DNA of 64,000 nt from CAWALV01 sp963782965 (lineage in GTDB: Bacteria; Actinomycetota; Actinomycetes; Acidothermales; Acidothermaceae): assembly GCA_963782965.1 (NCBI GenBank), contig CAWALV010000002.1, positions 1,240,001 through 1,304,000 of the forward strand, in the 5' to 3' direction. Below are positions 27,649 to 36,314 of this stretch, piece after piece; the first letter of the stretch is position 1, and every line of letters begins with the position of its first letter. The position numbers were made by a program, and so were the translations under genes. The notes under the pieces were generated by a model that saw nothing but the letters and a program-made list of their open reading frames with translations, was not told the DNA's origin and made no database searches.

Positions 27649-28425
27649 GTGACTCATGGTGCGCTGTTCTTCGCCGTGTTCGTCGCGTGCGCGGTCGAAG
27701 CGGTGGAGGCGACCACGATCGTGCTTGCCGCCGGCACCGCCCGTGAGTGGCGGTCGGCGCTGCTCGGCATGTTCGCCGCGCTCGGCGCGTTGGCGATCGC
27801 GATCGCCGGGCTCGGGCCCGCTGTCTCGGCGATTCCGCTGCGCAGCCTGCGGCTCGTCGTCGGGGGCTTGCTGCTGGTCTTCGGCCTGCAGTGGTTGCGC
27901 AAGGCGATCCTGCGGGCGAGCGGGCACAAGGCCCTGCACGACGAGCGGCAGATCTTCGAACGCGAACTCGCCGCGGCTCAGGCGGCGGCAGTGCAGCGGC
28001 GCAGCCACGTCGGTGACTGGTACGCGTTCACTCTGTCGTTCAAAGGCGTGCTGCTCGAAGGGCTGGAGGTCGTGTTCATCGCGCTGACATTCGGCAGCAA
28101 CGATCACGACGTGCCGCTCGCGGCGGTGGCAGCGGTGACGGCGGTCGTCGTCGTCGCTGCTCTCGGTTTCGCCGTTCGTGCGCCGCTCGCGCGGGTGCCG
28201 GAGAATTCGATGAAGTTCGTGGTCGGCGTGATGCTCACGGCGTTCGGCACGTTCTGGGGTGCCGAAGGCGCGGGTGCTGCATGGCCGGGCAACGATGCCT
28301 CGTTACCGGTTGTCGCCGCCGCCGTGGCCGTGTTCGCGATCTGCCTCGTCGCCGTCATGCGTCGGGGACTGGCCGGTGGCCGCTCTGGAGCGAGCGAACT
28401 CGACGTCGAGATGGCGGGCCGGTGA
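27649..28425 (+). CDS. Multi-spanning membrane protein (COG4280-like)
   Basis: 258 residues from a GTG at 27649. Two repeats of about three transmembrane helices are visible. Each has a Glu-rich signature, FVACAVEAVEATTIVLAAG near the start and FKGVLLEGLEVVFIALTFGSN in the middle. Paired E-x-x-E motifs in membrane helices are seen in UPF0016/LysE-superfamily cation exporters and in COG4280 proteins, so ion or metal transport is plausible but unproven. A charged helix (DERQIFERELAAAQAAAVQRR) links the halves. It is the first of three genes with 4-nt overlaps ending in fumarylacetoacetase. Confidence 0.65.
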   Translation: MTHGALFFAVFVACAVEAVEATTIVLAAGTAREWRSALLGMFAALGALAIAIAGLGPAVSAIPLRSLRLVVGGLLLVFGLQWLRKAILRASGHKALHDERQIFERELAAAQAAAVQRRSHVGDWYAFTLSFKGVLLEGLEVVFIALTFGSNDHDVPLAAVAAVTAVVVVAALGFAVRAPLARVPENSMKFVVGVMLTAFGTFWGAEGAGAAWPGNDASLPVVAAAVAVFAICLVAVMRRGLAGGRSGASELDVEMAGR

Positions 28426-28634
28426 ACGCCCGCCGTCGGATCGCTGCGTTCGCGCGGTTCTGGTACGACTTCGTCGTCGGCGACGACTGGCGGGTCGCCG
28501 TCGCCGTCGCCGTCGCGCTCGGGGCGACGTACGGCGTCAGCCGAGCGACCACGATCCCGGTGTGGTGGATACTGCCGGCCGCCGTGGCCGTCGTCCTGCC
28601 GTGGAGCCTGCGCCGAGCCGTCCGGTCGCGATGA
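28422..28634 (+). CDS. Small two-helix membrane protein
   Basis: 70 residues from a GTG that overlaps the previous stop. RRIAAFARFWYDFVVGDDW is an amphipathic start, followed by two hydrophobic segments (VAVAVAVALGATYGV and IPVWWILPAAVAVVLPW). The FWYDFVVGDDW motif recalls small conserved actinobacterial proteins found next to COG4280-like genes, so it may be a subunit of that membrane protein. Unknown function. Confidence 0.7.
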   Translation: MNARRRIAAFARFWYDFVVGDDWRVAVAVAVALGATYGVSRATTIPVWWILPAAVAVVLPWSLRRAVRSR

Positions 28635-29824
28635 CCGCGCGCGTTCGTGACGGTTTCGGCGACCACGAGTTACCGTTCGGCGTCTTCTCCGCGCCCGGCC
28701 GGATCGATCGCGCGCGGGTGGGCGTCGCGGTGGGCGGTGACATCCTCGACCTCGCGCCATGCCTCGAAGACGACGTGTTCGCGCACGCCTCGCTGAACGC
28801 CTTTCTTGCGTCCGGCAGGCGTTCCTGGGCTACGACCCGGGCCCGCATTCGCGACGTCCTCGACGCCGGCGCGCAGCGGTGGTTGGTGCCGGCCGACCGC
28901 GCCGTCCTGCATCTGCCGTTCGAGGTTGCCGACTTCGTCGACTTCAACTCCTCCTTACAACACACGGCCAATGTCGGGCAGATTCTGCGCCCGGGCAGTG
29001 ATCCGGTTCGACCGAACTGGCGACGGATGCCGATCGGCTACCACGGCCGCGCCGGAACGGTCGTCGTCTCGGGCACTCCCGTGGTGCGCCCGCACGGGCA
29101 GCTGCCGGACAACCGTGTAGCCGGCGCGACGCGCCTGGCGCCGACGACGCAACTCGACGCCGAGGCGGAGCTGGGCTTCGTCGTCGGGGTGCCATCGCGC
29201 GGTGCGACTCCGGTCGCCACGGGCGAGTTCGCGGAGCACGTCTTCGGTGTGGTGTTGCTGCTCGACTGGAGCGCGCGCGACATCCAGGGCTACGAGTACG
29301 TGCCGCTCGGACCGTTCCTCGGGAAGTCGTTCGCGACGACGATCAGCCCCTGGGTGGTCCCGCTCGACGTGCTCGACGCCGCTCGCGTTGCGCCGCCCGT
29401 GCAGGATCCACCGCCGCTCGATTACCTGCGGGTCGACGAACCGTGGGCACTCGACGTCCGGCTCGAACTCGCGATCAATGGCGAGGTCGTCTCGCGGCCC
29501 GGCTTCTCCTCGATGTACTGGACGCCGCCCCAGCAGCTGGCCCACCTGACCGTCAACGGTGCCCACATCCGCACCGGCGACCTCTTCGGGTCGGGCACCG
29601 TCTCCGACGACACCCAGGTGGGCTCCCTGCTCGAGCTCACCCACGGCGGTGAGCGAGCGATCACCCTGGCCGACGGCTCTGTCCGCGGCTACTTGCAGGA
29701 CGGCGACGAGGTGCGGCTCCGGGCTACCGCTCCCGGACCGGCCGGCACGGTAGTCTCGCTCGGCGAGGCCGCGGGCGAGATCCGGCCGGCGGCGGCACTG
29801 CGACGGCAAGCGGGTGCGCGCTGA
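28631..29824 (+). CDS. fahA: Fumarylacetoacetase
   Basis: 397 residues from an ATG overlapping the preceding stop. The small N-terminal SH3-like domain precedes the FAH domain, with VDFNSSLQHTANVG, IGYHGRAGTVVVSGT (catalytic His), the metal ligands in LDAEAELGFVVGVPS, and DWSARDIQGYEYVPLGPFLG then KSFATTISPWVVP. This is the signature of authentic fumarylacetoacetases, which split fumarylacetoacetate to fumarate and acetoacetate at the end of tyrosine/homogentisate breakdown. No homogentisate dioxygenase or maleylacetoacetate isomerase is nearby. Its linkage to two membrane proteins is unexpected. Confidence 0.93.
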   Translation: MTARVRDGFGDHELPFGVFSAPGRIDRARVGVAVGGDILDLAPCLEDDVFAHASLNAFLASGRRSWATTRARIRDVLDAGAQRWLVPADRAVLHLPFEVADFVDFNSSLQHTANVGQILRPGSDPVRPNWRRMPIGYHGRAGTVVVSGTPVVRPHGQLPDNRVAGATRLAPTTQLDAEAELGFVVGVPSRGATPVATGEFAEHVFGVVLLLDWSARDIQGYEYVPLGPFLGKSFATTISPWVVPLDVLDAARVAPPVQDPPPLDYLRVDEPWALDVRLELAINGEVVSRPGFSSMYWTPPQQLAHLTVNGAHIRTGDLFGSGTVSDDTQVGSLLELTHGGERAITLADGSVRGYLQDGDEVRLRATAPGPAGTVVSLGEAAGEIRPAAALRRQAGAR

Positions 29825-29868
29825 ATGAGGCGGCGACGAGCCATTGATCGCTTCGCGATGAGCCAGCG

Positions 29869-31515
29869 ATGACAGCGTCCCCTTTGCCGCCTTCCACGCC
29901 TTTGCCGCCGTCGACGCTGCGCTCCGGCCGGCGCGGGCTCGGCCTCGTCGCCGTCTGCACCCTGCTGTTCCTGACCTTTCTCGACAACACCGTCGTGAGC
30001 GTCGCGCTCGGCGACATTCAGCAGCGCATGGACGCCGGGGTGCAGTCGTTGCAGTGGATCGTGAACGGCTACGCGCTGGTCTTCGCCAGCATGATGCTGT
30101 TCGCCGGTGCGCTCGGTGACAAGTTCGGGCAGCGAAGGGTCATGTTCACCGGCGCCGCGATCTTTTGCGCCGGCTCCGTGGTGTGTGCGCTCGCGACGGA
30201 TCCGTCCATGCTGATCAGCGGGCGCGCTGTGATGGGCTTGGGAGCGGCGGCCTCCGAACCGGGCACGCTGGCGATGTTGCGGCATCTGTATCCGGGCCGC
30301 GGGGCCCGCGCCCGCGCCACCGGCGTGTGGGCTGCGGTGTCCGGCTTGGCGCTCGCACTGGGCCCGGTGATCGGCGGCATCATCGTCGGTTTGAGCGACT
30401 GGCGCTGGATCTTCTGGTTCAACCTGTTCTTCGGGACGCTCGCGCTGTCGGTGGGTGCGGCCGTCTTGCCGGTGTCGCCGCGGGCGGCCGACCGTCGCAT
30501 CGATGTGGTCGGCGCTGCGGCCGGCGCGCTGTGTTTGTCGCTCCTCGTGTTCGGCGTGATCCGCGGCGAGACCGACGGCTTCGGCACGGCGTACGTGGTG
30601 ACGCTGATCGCACTCTCGGGCCTCGCCGCGGTGGGATTCGTCGTGCGGCAGTTTCGCGCCCGCGACCCACTGGTGCCGCCGGCCTACTTGCGGTCGGCCG
30701 CGTTCAACGTGCCCAACCTGGTTGCGTTCGCCGCGTACTTCGGCACTTTCGCCGTGTTCTTCTTTGCGGCGCTCTACATGAACATCGTGCTCGGCTACGG
30801 CGGGTTGCGGATCGCGGGCCAGTTCGTGCCGATGATGGTGGCGATGGTGGTGGCATCGCTGCTCACCGGTCGCTGGATCGCGAAGACCGGCTCACGGCGT
30901 CCGATCATCTACGGCGCCCTGCTGCTCGCGGTCGGGCTGCTTCTCGCCGACCGCGCGCTCGGCCCGCACCAGACCTACCTTCCGGTGGCGGGTGCACTCG
31001 TCGTGGCCGGCCTCGGCATCGGCATCACGGTCGTACCGACGGCGTTCGCCGTGGTCAACGCGGTACCCGCGGATCGGGCCGGGATGGCCAGCTCGGCGGT
31101 GAACACCAGCCGCGAGATCGGCGCCGTCCTCGGCACGGCAGTGCTCGGTGCGATCGTCAACTCGACCTTGGTGGCGCACGCGACGAGTCGCCTCGACGCG
31201 CTCGGCATGGGCGGCCTGAAGAGCTTCGTGACCTCGGCGATCCTCAATGGCGGCATCGGCCTGGGCGGACCGGTGTCGCAAGCGTCGTCAGATGTCCAGC
31301 AGCTGGTGCAGGCCCTTTACGACGCGTTCTACGCGGGGCTGCACGTTGCGCTGCTGCTCTCGGCGGCGACGGTGTTCATCGCTGCCGTGGTGGCGGCGGT
31401 GAAGCTGCGCGACGCTCCGGCCGACGCCGGTGATGGGCCCGCTCAGCAGACGCGGTCGAGCCGCCCGGTGGCGAGGTCGAGGATGAAGCCGCCTACGGAG
31501 ACTTTGCCCAGGTAG
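29869..31515 (+). CDS. MFS drug exporter, DHA2 (14-TMS) family
   Basis: 548 residues with 14 predicted transmembrane segments. The first-helix motif LTFLDNTVVSVALGDIQ, the loop ALGDKFGQRRVMFTGAAIF (motif A) and GPVIGGIIVG (motif C, antiporter) mark an EmrB/QacA proton-linked exporter. LVVAGLGIGITVVPTAFAVVNAVPADRAGMASSAVN is also typical. Substrate unknown. Its last 24 codons overlap the 3' end of the convergent carbonic anhydrase gene, and the C-terminal tail there (RSSRPVARSRMKPPTETLPR) is not family-like, so it may be a recent read-through extension. Confidence 0.92.
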   Translation: MTASPLPPSTPLPPSTLRSGRRGLGLVAVCTLLFLTFLDNTVVSVALGDIQQRMDAGVQSLQWIVNGYALVFASMMLFAGALGDKFGQRRVMFTGAAIFCAGSVVCALATDPSMLISGRAVMGLGAAASEPGTLAMLRHLYPGRGARARATGVWAAVSGLALALGPVIGGIIVGLSDWRWIFWFNLFFGTLALSVGAAVLPVSPRAADRRIDVVGAAAGALCLSLLVFGVIRGETDGFGTAYVVTLIALSGLAAVGFVVRQFRARDPLVPPAYLRSAAFNVPNLVAFAAYFGTFAVFFFAALYMNIVLGYGGLRIAGQFVPMMVAMVVASLLTGRWIAKTGSRRPIIYGALLLAVGLLLADRALGPHQTYLPVAGALVVAGLGIGITVVPTAFAVVNAVPADRAGMASSAVNTSREIGAVLGTAVLGAIVNSTLVAHATSRLDALGMGGLKSFVTSAILNGGIGLGGPVSQASSDVQQLVQALYDAFYAGLHVALLLSAATVFIAAVVAAVKLRDAPADAGDGPAQQTRSSRPVARSRMKPPTETLPR

Positions 31516-32003
31516 GGCCAGGACCGGACTCGCTGCACGTCCTTGCGCAGCGCAGCCTCCTGGTCGGTGGTCGTGAGGAACGAGATGCTGCGGGTGTCCG
31601 GCCCGCCCGCGTCGTCGATCGCCGCATGGACGTCGTCCTCGGTACCGCCCGCCATGCGGCACCGGGTGTGTGCGACCACCATGACCCGGTCGACGCCCAG
31701 CAGGTATGACGCGAGCACCAACGTACGCAGGACGTCGTCGGTGACCCGGGCGCCGGCATTGCGAAGGATCTTCGCATCGCCGGGCCGCAGGCCGAGCATT
31801 CCGAGCGGATCGATGCGGGAGTCCATGCACGTCAAGACCGCGAGACCCTTCGCGGCGCGAGCTTCCAGGTCGGCGAACTCGAAGTGTTCGGCGTACACCG
31901 CGTTCGCCGCAAGCACATCGTCGAACATGGGATCGCGCATTCCCGCATCAACGGCGGAACCAGTTGCGCGATCAGTGGCGGCGGAGTGAGCGTCGGTTGG
32001 CAC
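31443..32003 (-). CDS. Beta-class carbonic anhydrase
   Basis: 186 residues if started at the GTG at 32003; the ATG at 31940 is an alternative. The zinc ligands and active-site pair are clear: Cys59 and Asp61/Arg63 in LTCMDSRIDP, and His112 and Cys115 in VVAHTRCRMAGG. The short length and CMDSR/HTRC spacing match the compact mycobacterial type (Rv1284-like). It interconverts CO2 and bicarbonate in the cytoplasm. The 3' end overlaps the convergent MFS gene by 73 bp, so antisense interference between the two transcripts is possible. Confidence 0.92.
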   Translation of the reverse strand: MPTDAHSAATDRATGSAVDAGMRDPMFDDVLAANAVYAEHFEFADLEARAAKGLAVLTCMDSRIDPLGMLGLRPGDAKILRNAGARVTDDVLRTLVLASYLLGVDRVMVVAHTRCRMAGGTEDDVHAAIDDAGGPDTRSISFLTTTDQEAALRKDVQRVRSWPYLGKVSVGGFILDLATGRLDRVC

Positions 32004-32125
32004 AGTCCCGCAGCTTAACGCGCGCCCGCCGGTGATCGGGTGGCGGATCCGCGTGTCGAAGCGGGGTGGCGACCGCGTGGTGCGACGCTTCGCTCACGTG
32101 ATGTCGAGATGACATGGAGGCTTCG

Positions 32126-32677
32126 GTGGACGCCGGTGCATCGCACGACAGTCCGTTGCTCCCGCCACCGCGGGGCGGGGCCTCACCCGGTTCCGAGCCG
32201 CCGCCCGAAGCGGCGCACGAGCATCGCCACCGCGAACACCGGCACCCGGCCCTGAAGAAGGCGGCGGAAGACCGGACGTTCGGCCAGCGCGTGGCCGACG
32301 ACATCGCCGCGTTCGGTGGCTCGTGGCCGTTCATCTTCTTGTTCCTGGGAATGATCGTCGTCTGGATGTTGGTCAATACCGTCCTGTTGGAACACGTCAT
32401 CCACCACAAGGAGTTCGATCCTTACCCCTACATCGCCTTGAACCTCTTCCTGTCCGGCCTCGCCGGCCTTCAGGCGCCGATCATCATGATGAGTCAGAAC
32501 CGCGCTGCCGCCAGGGACGAAACGCTCGCCGCGCACCACTATGACGAGACCCAGAAGATCGACCAGTTGCTGCGGCAGAACACCGACCTCACGGAGAAGG
32601 TGCATAGCCTCACCGAGCACATCCACCAGCTCACCGCCGAGCTCGGGGTGCGCCTCGGCGCGGCGCCGTCCGACTGA
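32126..32677 (+). CDS. DUF1003 family membrane protein
   Basis: 183 residues from a GTG at 32126, which has GGAGG 5 nt upstream; an in-frame ATG at 32114 has a weaker site. A Pro/Gly-rich N-terminus contains a His/Arg-rich patch, AHEHRHREHRHPALKK, which might bind metal or nucleic acid. The DUF1003 core follows: FGQRVADDIAAFGGSWPFIF, two transmembrane helices, FDPYPYIALNLFLSGLAGLQ, then MMSQNRAAARDETLAAHHYD and a coiled coil. The family is widespread and uncharacterised. Confidence 0.88.
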   Translation: MDAGASHDSPLLPPPRGGASPGSEPPPEAAHEHRHREHRHPALKKAAEDRTFGQRVADDIAAFGGSWPFIFLFLGMIVVWMLVNTVLLEHVIHHKEFDPYPYIALNLFLSGLAGLQAPIIMMSQNRAAARDETLAAHHYDETQKIDQLLRQNTDLTEKVHSLTEHIHQLTAELGVRLGAAPSD

Positions 32678-32845
32678 CCGTGCACTCGCCGGGCCGGTGC
32701 CTCAGCACGGCGCCGCCCACAGTCGCCGACGCGAGTTCGTTTACGCGGCGCGCCTGGCGGAATGCCCTGAACGTGGTGCCGCGCAGCTGCGCCGGCTAGG
32801 GCAGACGTGCCGCGTAGCTGCGGCAGGAACGGCAGGGAGTCGGTG

Positions 32846-33955
32846 GTGCACGAAGCTGGGGAGGCCTACCGCGTATTGATCGTGACGGCTGCCATGGGGG
32901 GCGGTCACCTCCAGGTGAGCCGCGAGCTTGCGCGCCGGCTCGGCTCCCGCGGCCACCGGGCGCAGATCGCCGACATGCTGGAGTTGATGCCGGCGCCGGC
33001 CGGGCGGTTCTTGAGATGGGTGTATCCGTGGATGGTCAGGCGGGCGCCGTGGCTCTACGACGTCGTCTACCAGCGGTTCTTCCTCGCCCGCCAAGAGCGC
33101 GCCGAGCGGGCGCAAATTCCTGTCCTGCTCGCCACGCGGGGCCTGCGCCGCGTGCTCCGCAGCTTTCGGCCCGACGTCGTCGTGTCGACCTACCACCTGG
33201 CGGGCGTGATGGCCGCCCGCTTGAGGACGCGCGGCGAACTCGGCGTCCCCGCGGTCACCTTCATCACCACGTTCGGTGTGCACAACCTCTGGCTGCACCC
33301 GGGCACGGATCTGTACTTGACCATCACCCGTGAGGCCGCGTTGGAGGTCGCCGAGCGGCAGCGGGCCCAGCGCCGCGTCGAGGTGTGCGAGCCCGTCGTC
33401 CGGGAGAAGTTCGCCGGGACGGCGCGGCGAACGGCGACCCGCCCGGACGTCGACCGGCTCGCGTTCGTGGTGGCTGGCTCACTGGGTTTCGGGCCGGTCG
33501 AGGAAGCGGCTCGCGTCGTGGCGCAGGCCCCCGGCTGGACGCCGGTCGTGGTCTGCGGGCGCAACGAGGCCTTGCGCCGGCGCTTGTCGCGGACGTCCGG
33601 CGTCGAGGCGTTGGGGTGGGTCGACGACATGGCCACCGAGATGGCGCAAGCCGACGTCGTCATCGACAACGCTGCGGGGTCGAGCGCCAAGGAGGCGCTG
33701 GCGCTCGGCGTGCCTGTCGTGACGTACCGGCCGATTGCGGGCCACGGCCGCGACGACGCGCGGATGATGGCCCGCGCCGGGCTGACCGACGTCGTCAGCC
33801 GGCCGCGCGAACTCCTCGCCGCACTCGAGCGGGTTACGACCGAGCCGGTGCGTACCGAGCGCGTTCGGCGCGGGCGCGCGTTGTTCGGCACCGACCCCGT
33901 GACGTACATCGAACGGATAGCTTCAGGAGGCGCTGTTGTGGTCGCGAGCGCATGA
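32846..33955 (+). CDS. GT28 / MGDG-synthase-like glycosyltransferase
   Basis: About 369 residues from a GTG at 32846 (or 32843), with GGGAG upstream. The N-terminal Rossmann half begins VLIVTAAMGGGHLQVSRELARRL, the GGGH motif typical of monogalactosyldiacylglycerol-synthase-like and MurG-like GT-B enzymes. The C-terminal half has FVVAGSLGFGPVEEAAR, then DNAAGSSAKEALALGVPVVTYRPI, the nucleotide-sugar site. It would transfer a sugar to a lipid or polyprenyl acceptor at the membrane. The next gene is a nucleotide-sugar epimerase overlapping or nearly abutting it, which may supply the donor. Confidence 0.82.
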   Translation: MHEAGEAYRVLIVTAAMGGGHLQVSRELARRLGSRGHRAQIADMLELMPAPAGRFLRWVYPWMVRRAPWLYDVVYQRFFLARQERAERAQIPVLLATRGLRRVLRSFRPDVVVSTYHLAGVMAARLRTRGELGVPAVTFITTFGVHNLWLHPGTDLYLTITREAALEVAERQRAQRRVEVCEPVVREKFAGTARRTATRPDVDRLAFVVAGSLGFGPVEEAARVVAQAPGWTPVVVCGRNEALRRRLSRTSGVEALGWVDDMATEMAQADVVIDNAAGSSAKEALALGVPVVTYRPIAGHGRDDARMMARAGLTDVVSRPRELLAALERVTTEPVRTERVRRGRALFGTDPVTYIERIASGGAVVVASA

Positions 33956-33971
33956 GCCGGTCGCCCCGCGG

Positions 33972-34964
33972 ATGAGGGCGGCGCGCGCCCCGTTGGTCTT
34001 GATCACCGGAGGCGCCGGCTTCGTGGGCAACAACCTCGTACGCCGCTTGCACGGGTGGCGGGTGCGGGTCGTCGACAACCTGTCCGCGGGCACCCGCGCC
34101 AGCAGCCTGCCTGCCGATGTCGAGTTCGTGGCAGCCGATATCCGCGACGGCAACGCGATCGGCCGTGCTGTGCGCGGTGCCGACGCCGTCGTCCACCTTG
34201 CCGCTGCTGGTTCCGTCGTCGACTCCGTGGCCGACCCGGCGACGAACTTCGACGTCAACGTCCGTGGCACCCTGGCGGTCTTGGATGCCGCGCGGGTAGC
34301 CGGTGTCGAGCGTGTGGTGTTCGCCTCGACCGGCGGTGCACTGATCGGTGACGCACCACCGCCGGTCGACGAGCAGTCTGCGCCCCGCCCACTCTCGCCG
34401 TACGGCGCCAGCAAAGCAGCTGCCGAAGCGTACTGCCACGCGTACGCGAAGTCGTATGGCATGCGCACGATCATGTTGCGGTTCGCGAATCTGTATGGTC
34501 CGTTCAGCGCGCACAAGAAGGGCGCGGTCACTGCGTTCTTCCGCGCCTTACATGACGGCAAGCCCTTGGTCGTCTACGGTGACGGGCGCTCGACGCGCGA
34601 CTACATCCACGTCGATGATGTTTGCGCGGCGATCGAGGCTGCGCTGCACCGCGACGTCCCGGGCGGTTCCGCTATGCATCTTGCGACCGGCACCGAGACG
34701 AGCGTCGAGCGGTTGGCCGATCTGTGCCGGTCGGTTGCCGGCCGCCGGCCCGGGTATCCGGTGGAGTACCGGCCGGCGCGCGCCGGCGAGGTCGAGCGCA
34801 ACACGGCGCGCGCCGATCTCGCGCGGCGAGTGCTCGGCTTCCGCCCTACCGTGGCGCTGCGGGACGGCTTGGAACAAACCTGGAACTGGTACGTGGCGAA
34901 TGTGTTCACGGCCGTGAACCAGCCGCCTGCGTCACCGTCAGCGGGCGTCGGAGTGCCGGCGTGA
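33972..34964 (+). CDS. NAD-dependent nucleotide-sugar epimerase/dehydratase
   Basis: 330 residues from the ATG at 33972. A TTG at 33936 with AGGAGG upstream is a serious alternative that would overlap the glycosyltransferase gene by 20 nt. The extended SDR fold is evident: VLITGGAGFVGNNLVRRL, the catalytic YGASKAAAEAYCHAY (Tyr, Lys), RFANLYGP and GDGRSTRDYIHVDDV. It resembles UDP-glucose/galactose/xylose 4-epimerase-like proteins more than the GalE at 14649. Its end overlaps the convergent DMT gene by 27 bp. Confidence 0.88.
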   Translation: MRAARAPLVLITGGAGFVGNNLVRRLHGWRVRVVDNLSAGTRASSLPADVEFVAADIRDGNAIGRAVRGADAVVHLAAAGSVVDSVADPATNFDVNVRGTLAVLDAARVAGVERVVFASTGGALIGDAPPPVDEQSAPRPLSPYGASKAAAEAYCHAYAKSYGMRTIMLRFANLYGPFSAHKKGAVTAFFRALHDGKPLVVYGDGRSTRDYIHVDDVCAAIEAALHRDVPGGSAMHLATGTETSVERLADLCRSVAGRRPGYPVEYRPARAGEVERNTARADLARRVLGFRPTVALRDGLEQTWNWYVANVFTAVNQPPASPSAGVGVPA

Positions 34965-36191
34965 CTCCAGGAGCTCGTCGAGTTCCTTGCTCAGTCGATC
35001 CCTCCAGGCGGCAATCTGTTGCTGGCGCTCGTCCAGTTCCCGCTCGAGAGGTTCGAGGGTCATCCGCTCACGCGCGGGCAATGCTTGCAAGGCGCGTAGC
35101 TCCGATTCGTGGTGGGCCGACATTTCGGCCATGAGCGGAGCGAGCCGGGCCAACTGCTCGCGCGCCCGGGCCACCAGACGGTCGAGCTCCTGTGCCGTCG
35201 GGGCGGTGTGAGCGCTGCCCGTCGAGCGCCCGCTGATGCGGCACGAAGTCACGGTATTTTCGGCTTCCACGAGCAATCGCTCGATCTCTTCGGTCGTCTG
35301 ATAGGCGATGCCTTCGTCCCTGCGGCGCTGCATCGCAGCGAGCTGCCCCGTCACGAGCGGCGACCGGGCCAGGCTGAGCACTCCGAACGCCATGACGCAT
35401 AGCGCTGCGATCTCTCCGACCAGTGACGTCGGTGAGACATGGAGCTTTCCGTGCAGCACGGTCACGCCGATCAACAACCCGACCAGCGGCTCGACCGTAG
35501 CGAGCGATGGGAACGACGCGGTGAGCGGCGCCATCTCATACGCGCTTTGGATGAGGAGCGCACCGTAGAGGGCGGCGACGATCAGCAGATAGGGCTGCCA
35601 GTGCAAGAACATGCCGCCGACGCCCTCCCGGTGGAGGAGAGCGAGTGAGGTCTCGGTCAGCGAGGCCTGCAAGCCGAAGAGCATGCCGGCGGCTGTTCCG
35701 AGCAGGCCGGCCGCTCGCACAGCGCCGGCTCCTCGTGCGATCTGGACGATCACGAATACGCAGACAGCGACGGCCGCGGCCGCGGCGCCCCACGACAGAG
35801 TCGAAGCCCGCAGCGGATGACCCTTGTGCGGGTGCCCGATCGCGATGAACGCGGCGAGTCCGACGGCCGTGGCGATCGCGCTCAACCAGTCGCGCGCGGG
35901 AATGCGCAACCGGTTCAGCAAGGTCGCGAGAGGCAGCGCGAAAACGAGGCGCACGGTGAACAGCGGCTGCACCAGCGCGACGCCGCCCTTGCCGATCGCG
36001 GCGGCACCGAACATGTTGCCCAGCACCGACGCGCCGATACCGGCCAGCCAGAGGCGCCGCCGGACGAGCCAGAGGAGCAGCGCGAAGGAAAGGGTCTTTT
36101 CCGGTGGCGCGGCCGAAGCCGCGCGCTGCTGAACCACCGAGCCCAGTGCGAACAAGAACCCGGCGGTGATTGCCGCAAGGAAGACCCACAT
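34938..36191 (-). CDS. DMT-type membrane protein with C-terminal coiled-coil tail
   Basis: 417 residues from the ATG at 36191 (MWVFLAAITAGFLFALGSVVQQRAASA). About nine or ten transmembrane helices fill residues 1-280 and match DMT/EamA-like transporters of the actinobacterial GSVVQQRAA type. Residues about 290-417 are a soluble, highly charged, helical tail (LDRLVARAREQLARLAPLMAEM, ELDERQQQIAAWRDRLSKELDELL) that likely forms a coiled coil in the cytoplasm. The tail is absent from the divergent paralogue. Substrate unknown. Confidence 0.8.
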   Translation of the reverse strand: MWVFLAAITAGFLFALGSVVQQRAASAAPPEKTLSFALLLWLVRRRLWLAGIGASVLGNMFGAAAIGKGGVALVQPLFTVRLVFALPLATLLNRLRIPARDWLSAIATAVGLAAFIAIGHPHKGHPLRASTLSWGAAAAAVAVCVFVIVQIARGAGAVRAAGLLGTAAGMLFGLQASLTETSLALLHREGVGGMFLHWQPYLLIVAALYGALLIQSAYEMAPLTASFPSLATVEPLVGLLIGVTVLHGKLHVSPTSLVGEIAALCVMAFGVLSLARSPLVTGQLAAMQRRRDEGIAYQTTEEIERLLVEAENTVTSCRISGRSTGSAHTAPTAQELDRLVARAREQLARLAPLMAEMSAHHESELRALQALPARERMTLEPLERELDERQQQIAAWRDRLSKELDELLESRRHSDAR

Positions 36192-36314
36192 CGTTGCTCT
36201 GCCTACCCGCCCTGCCGCATGACCACTCGGTCGCTTGACCACTCGGCGCAGGGCCAGCGAGGTGTGGCCAGCCCGCGTGGCGTCGGCTGGCGCCGTCGCG
36301 GGTACGGCGAGGAC

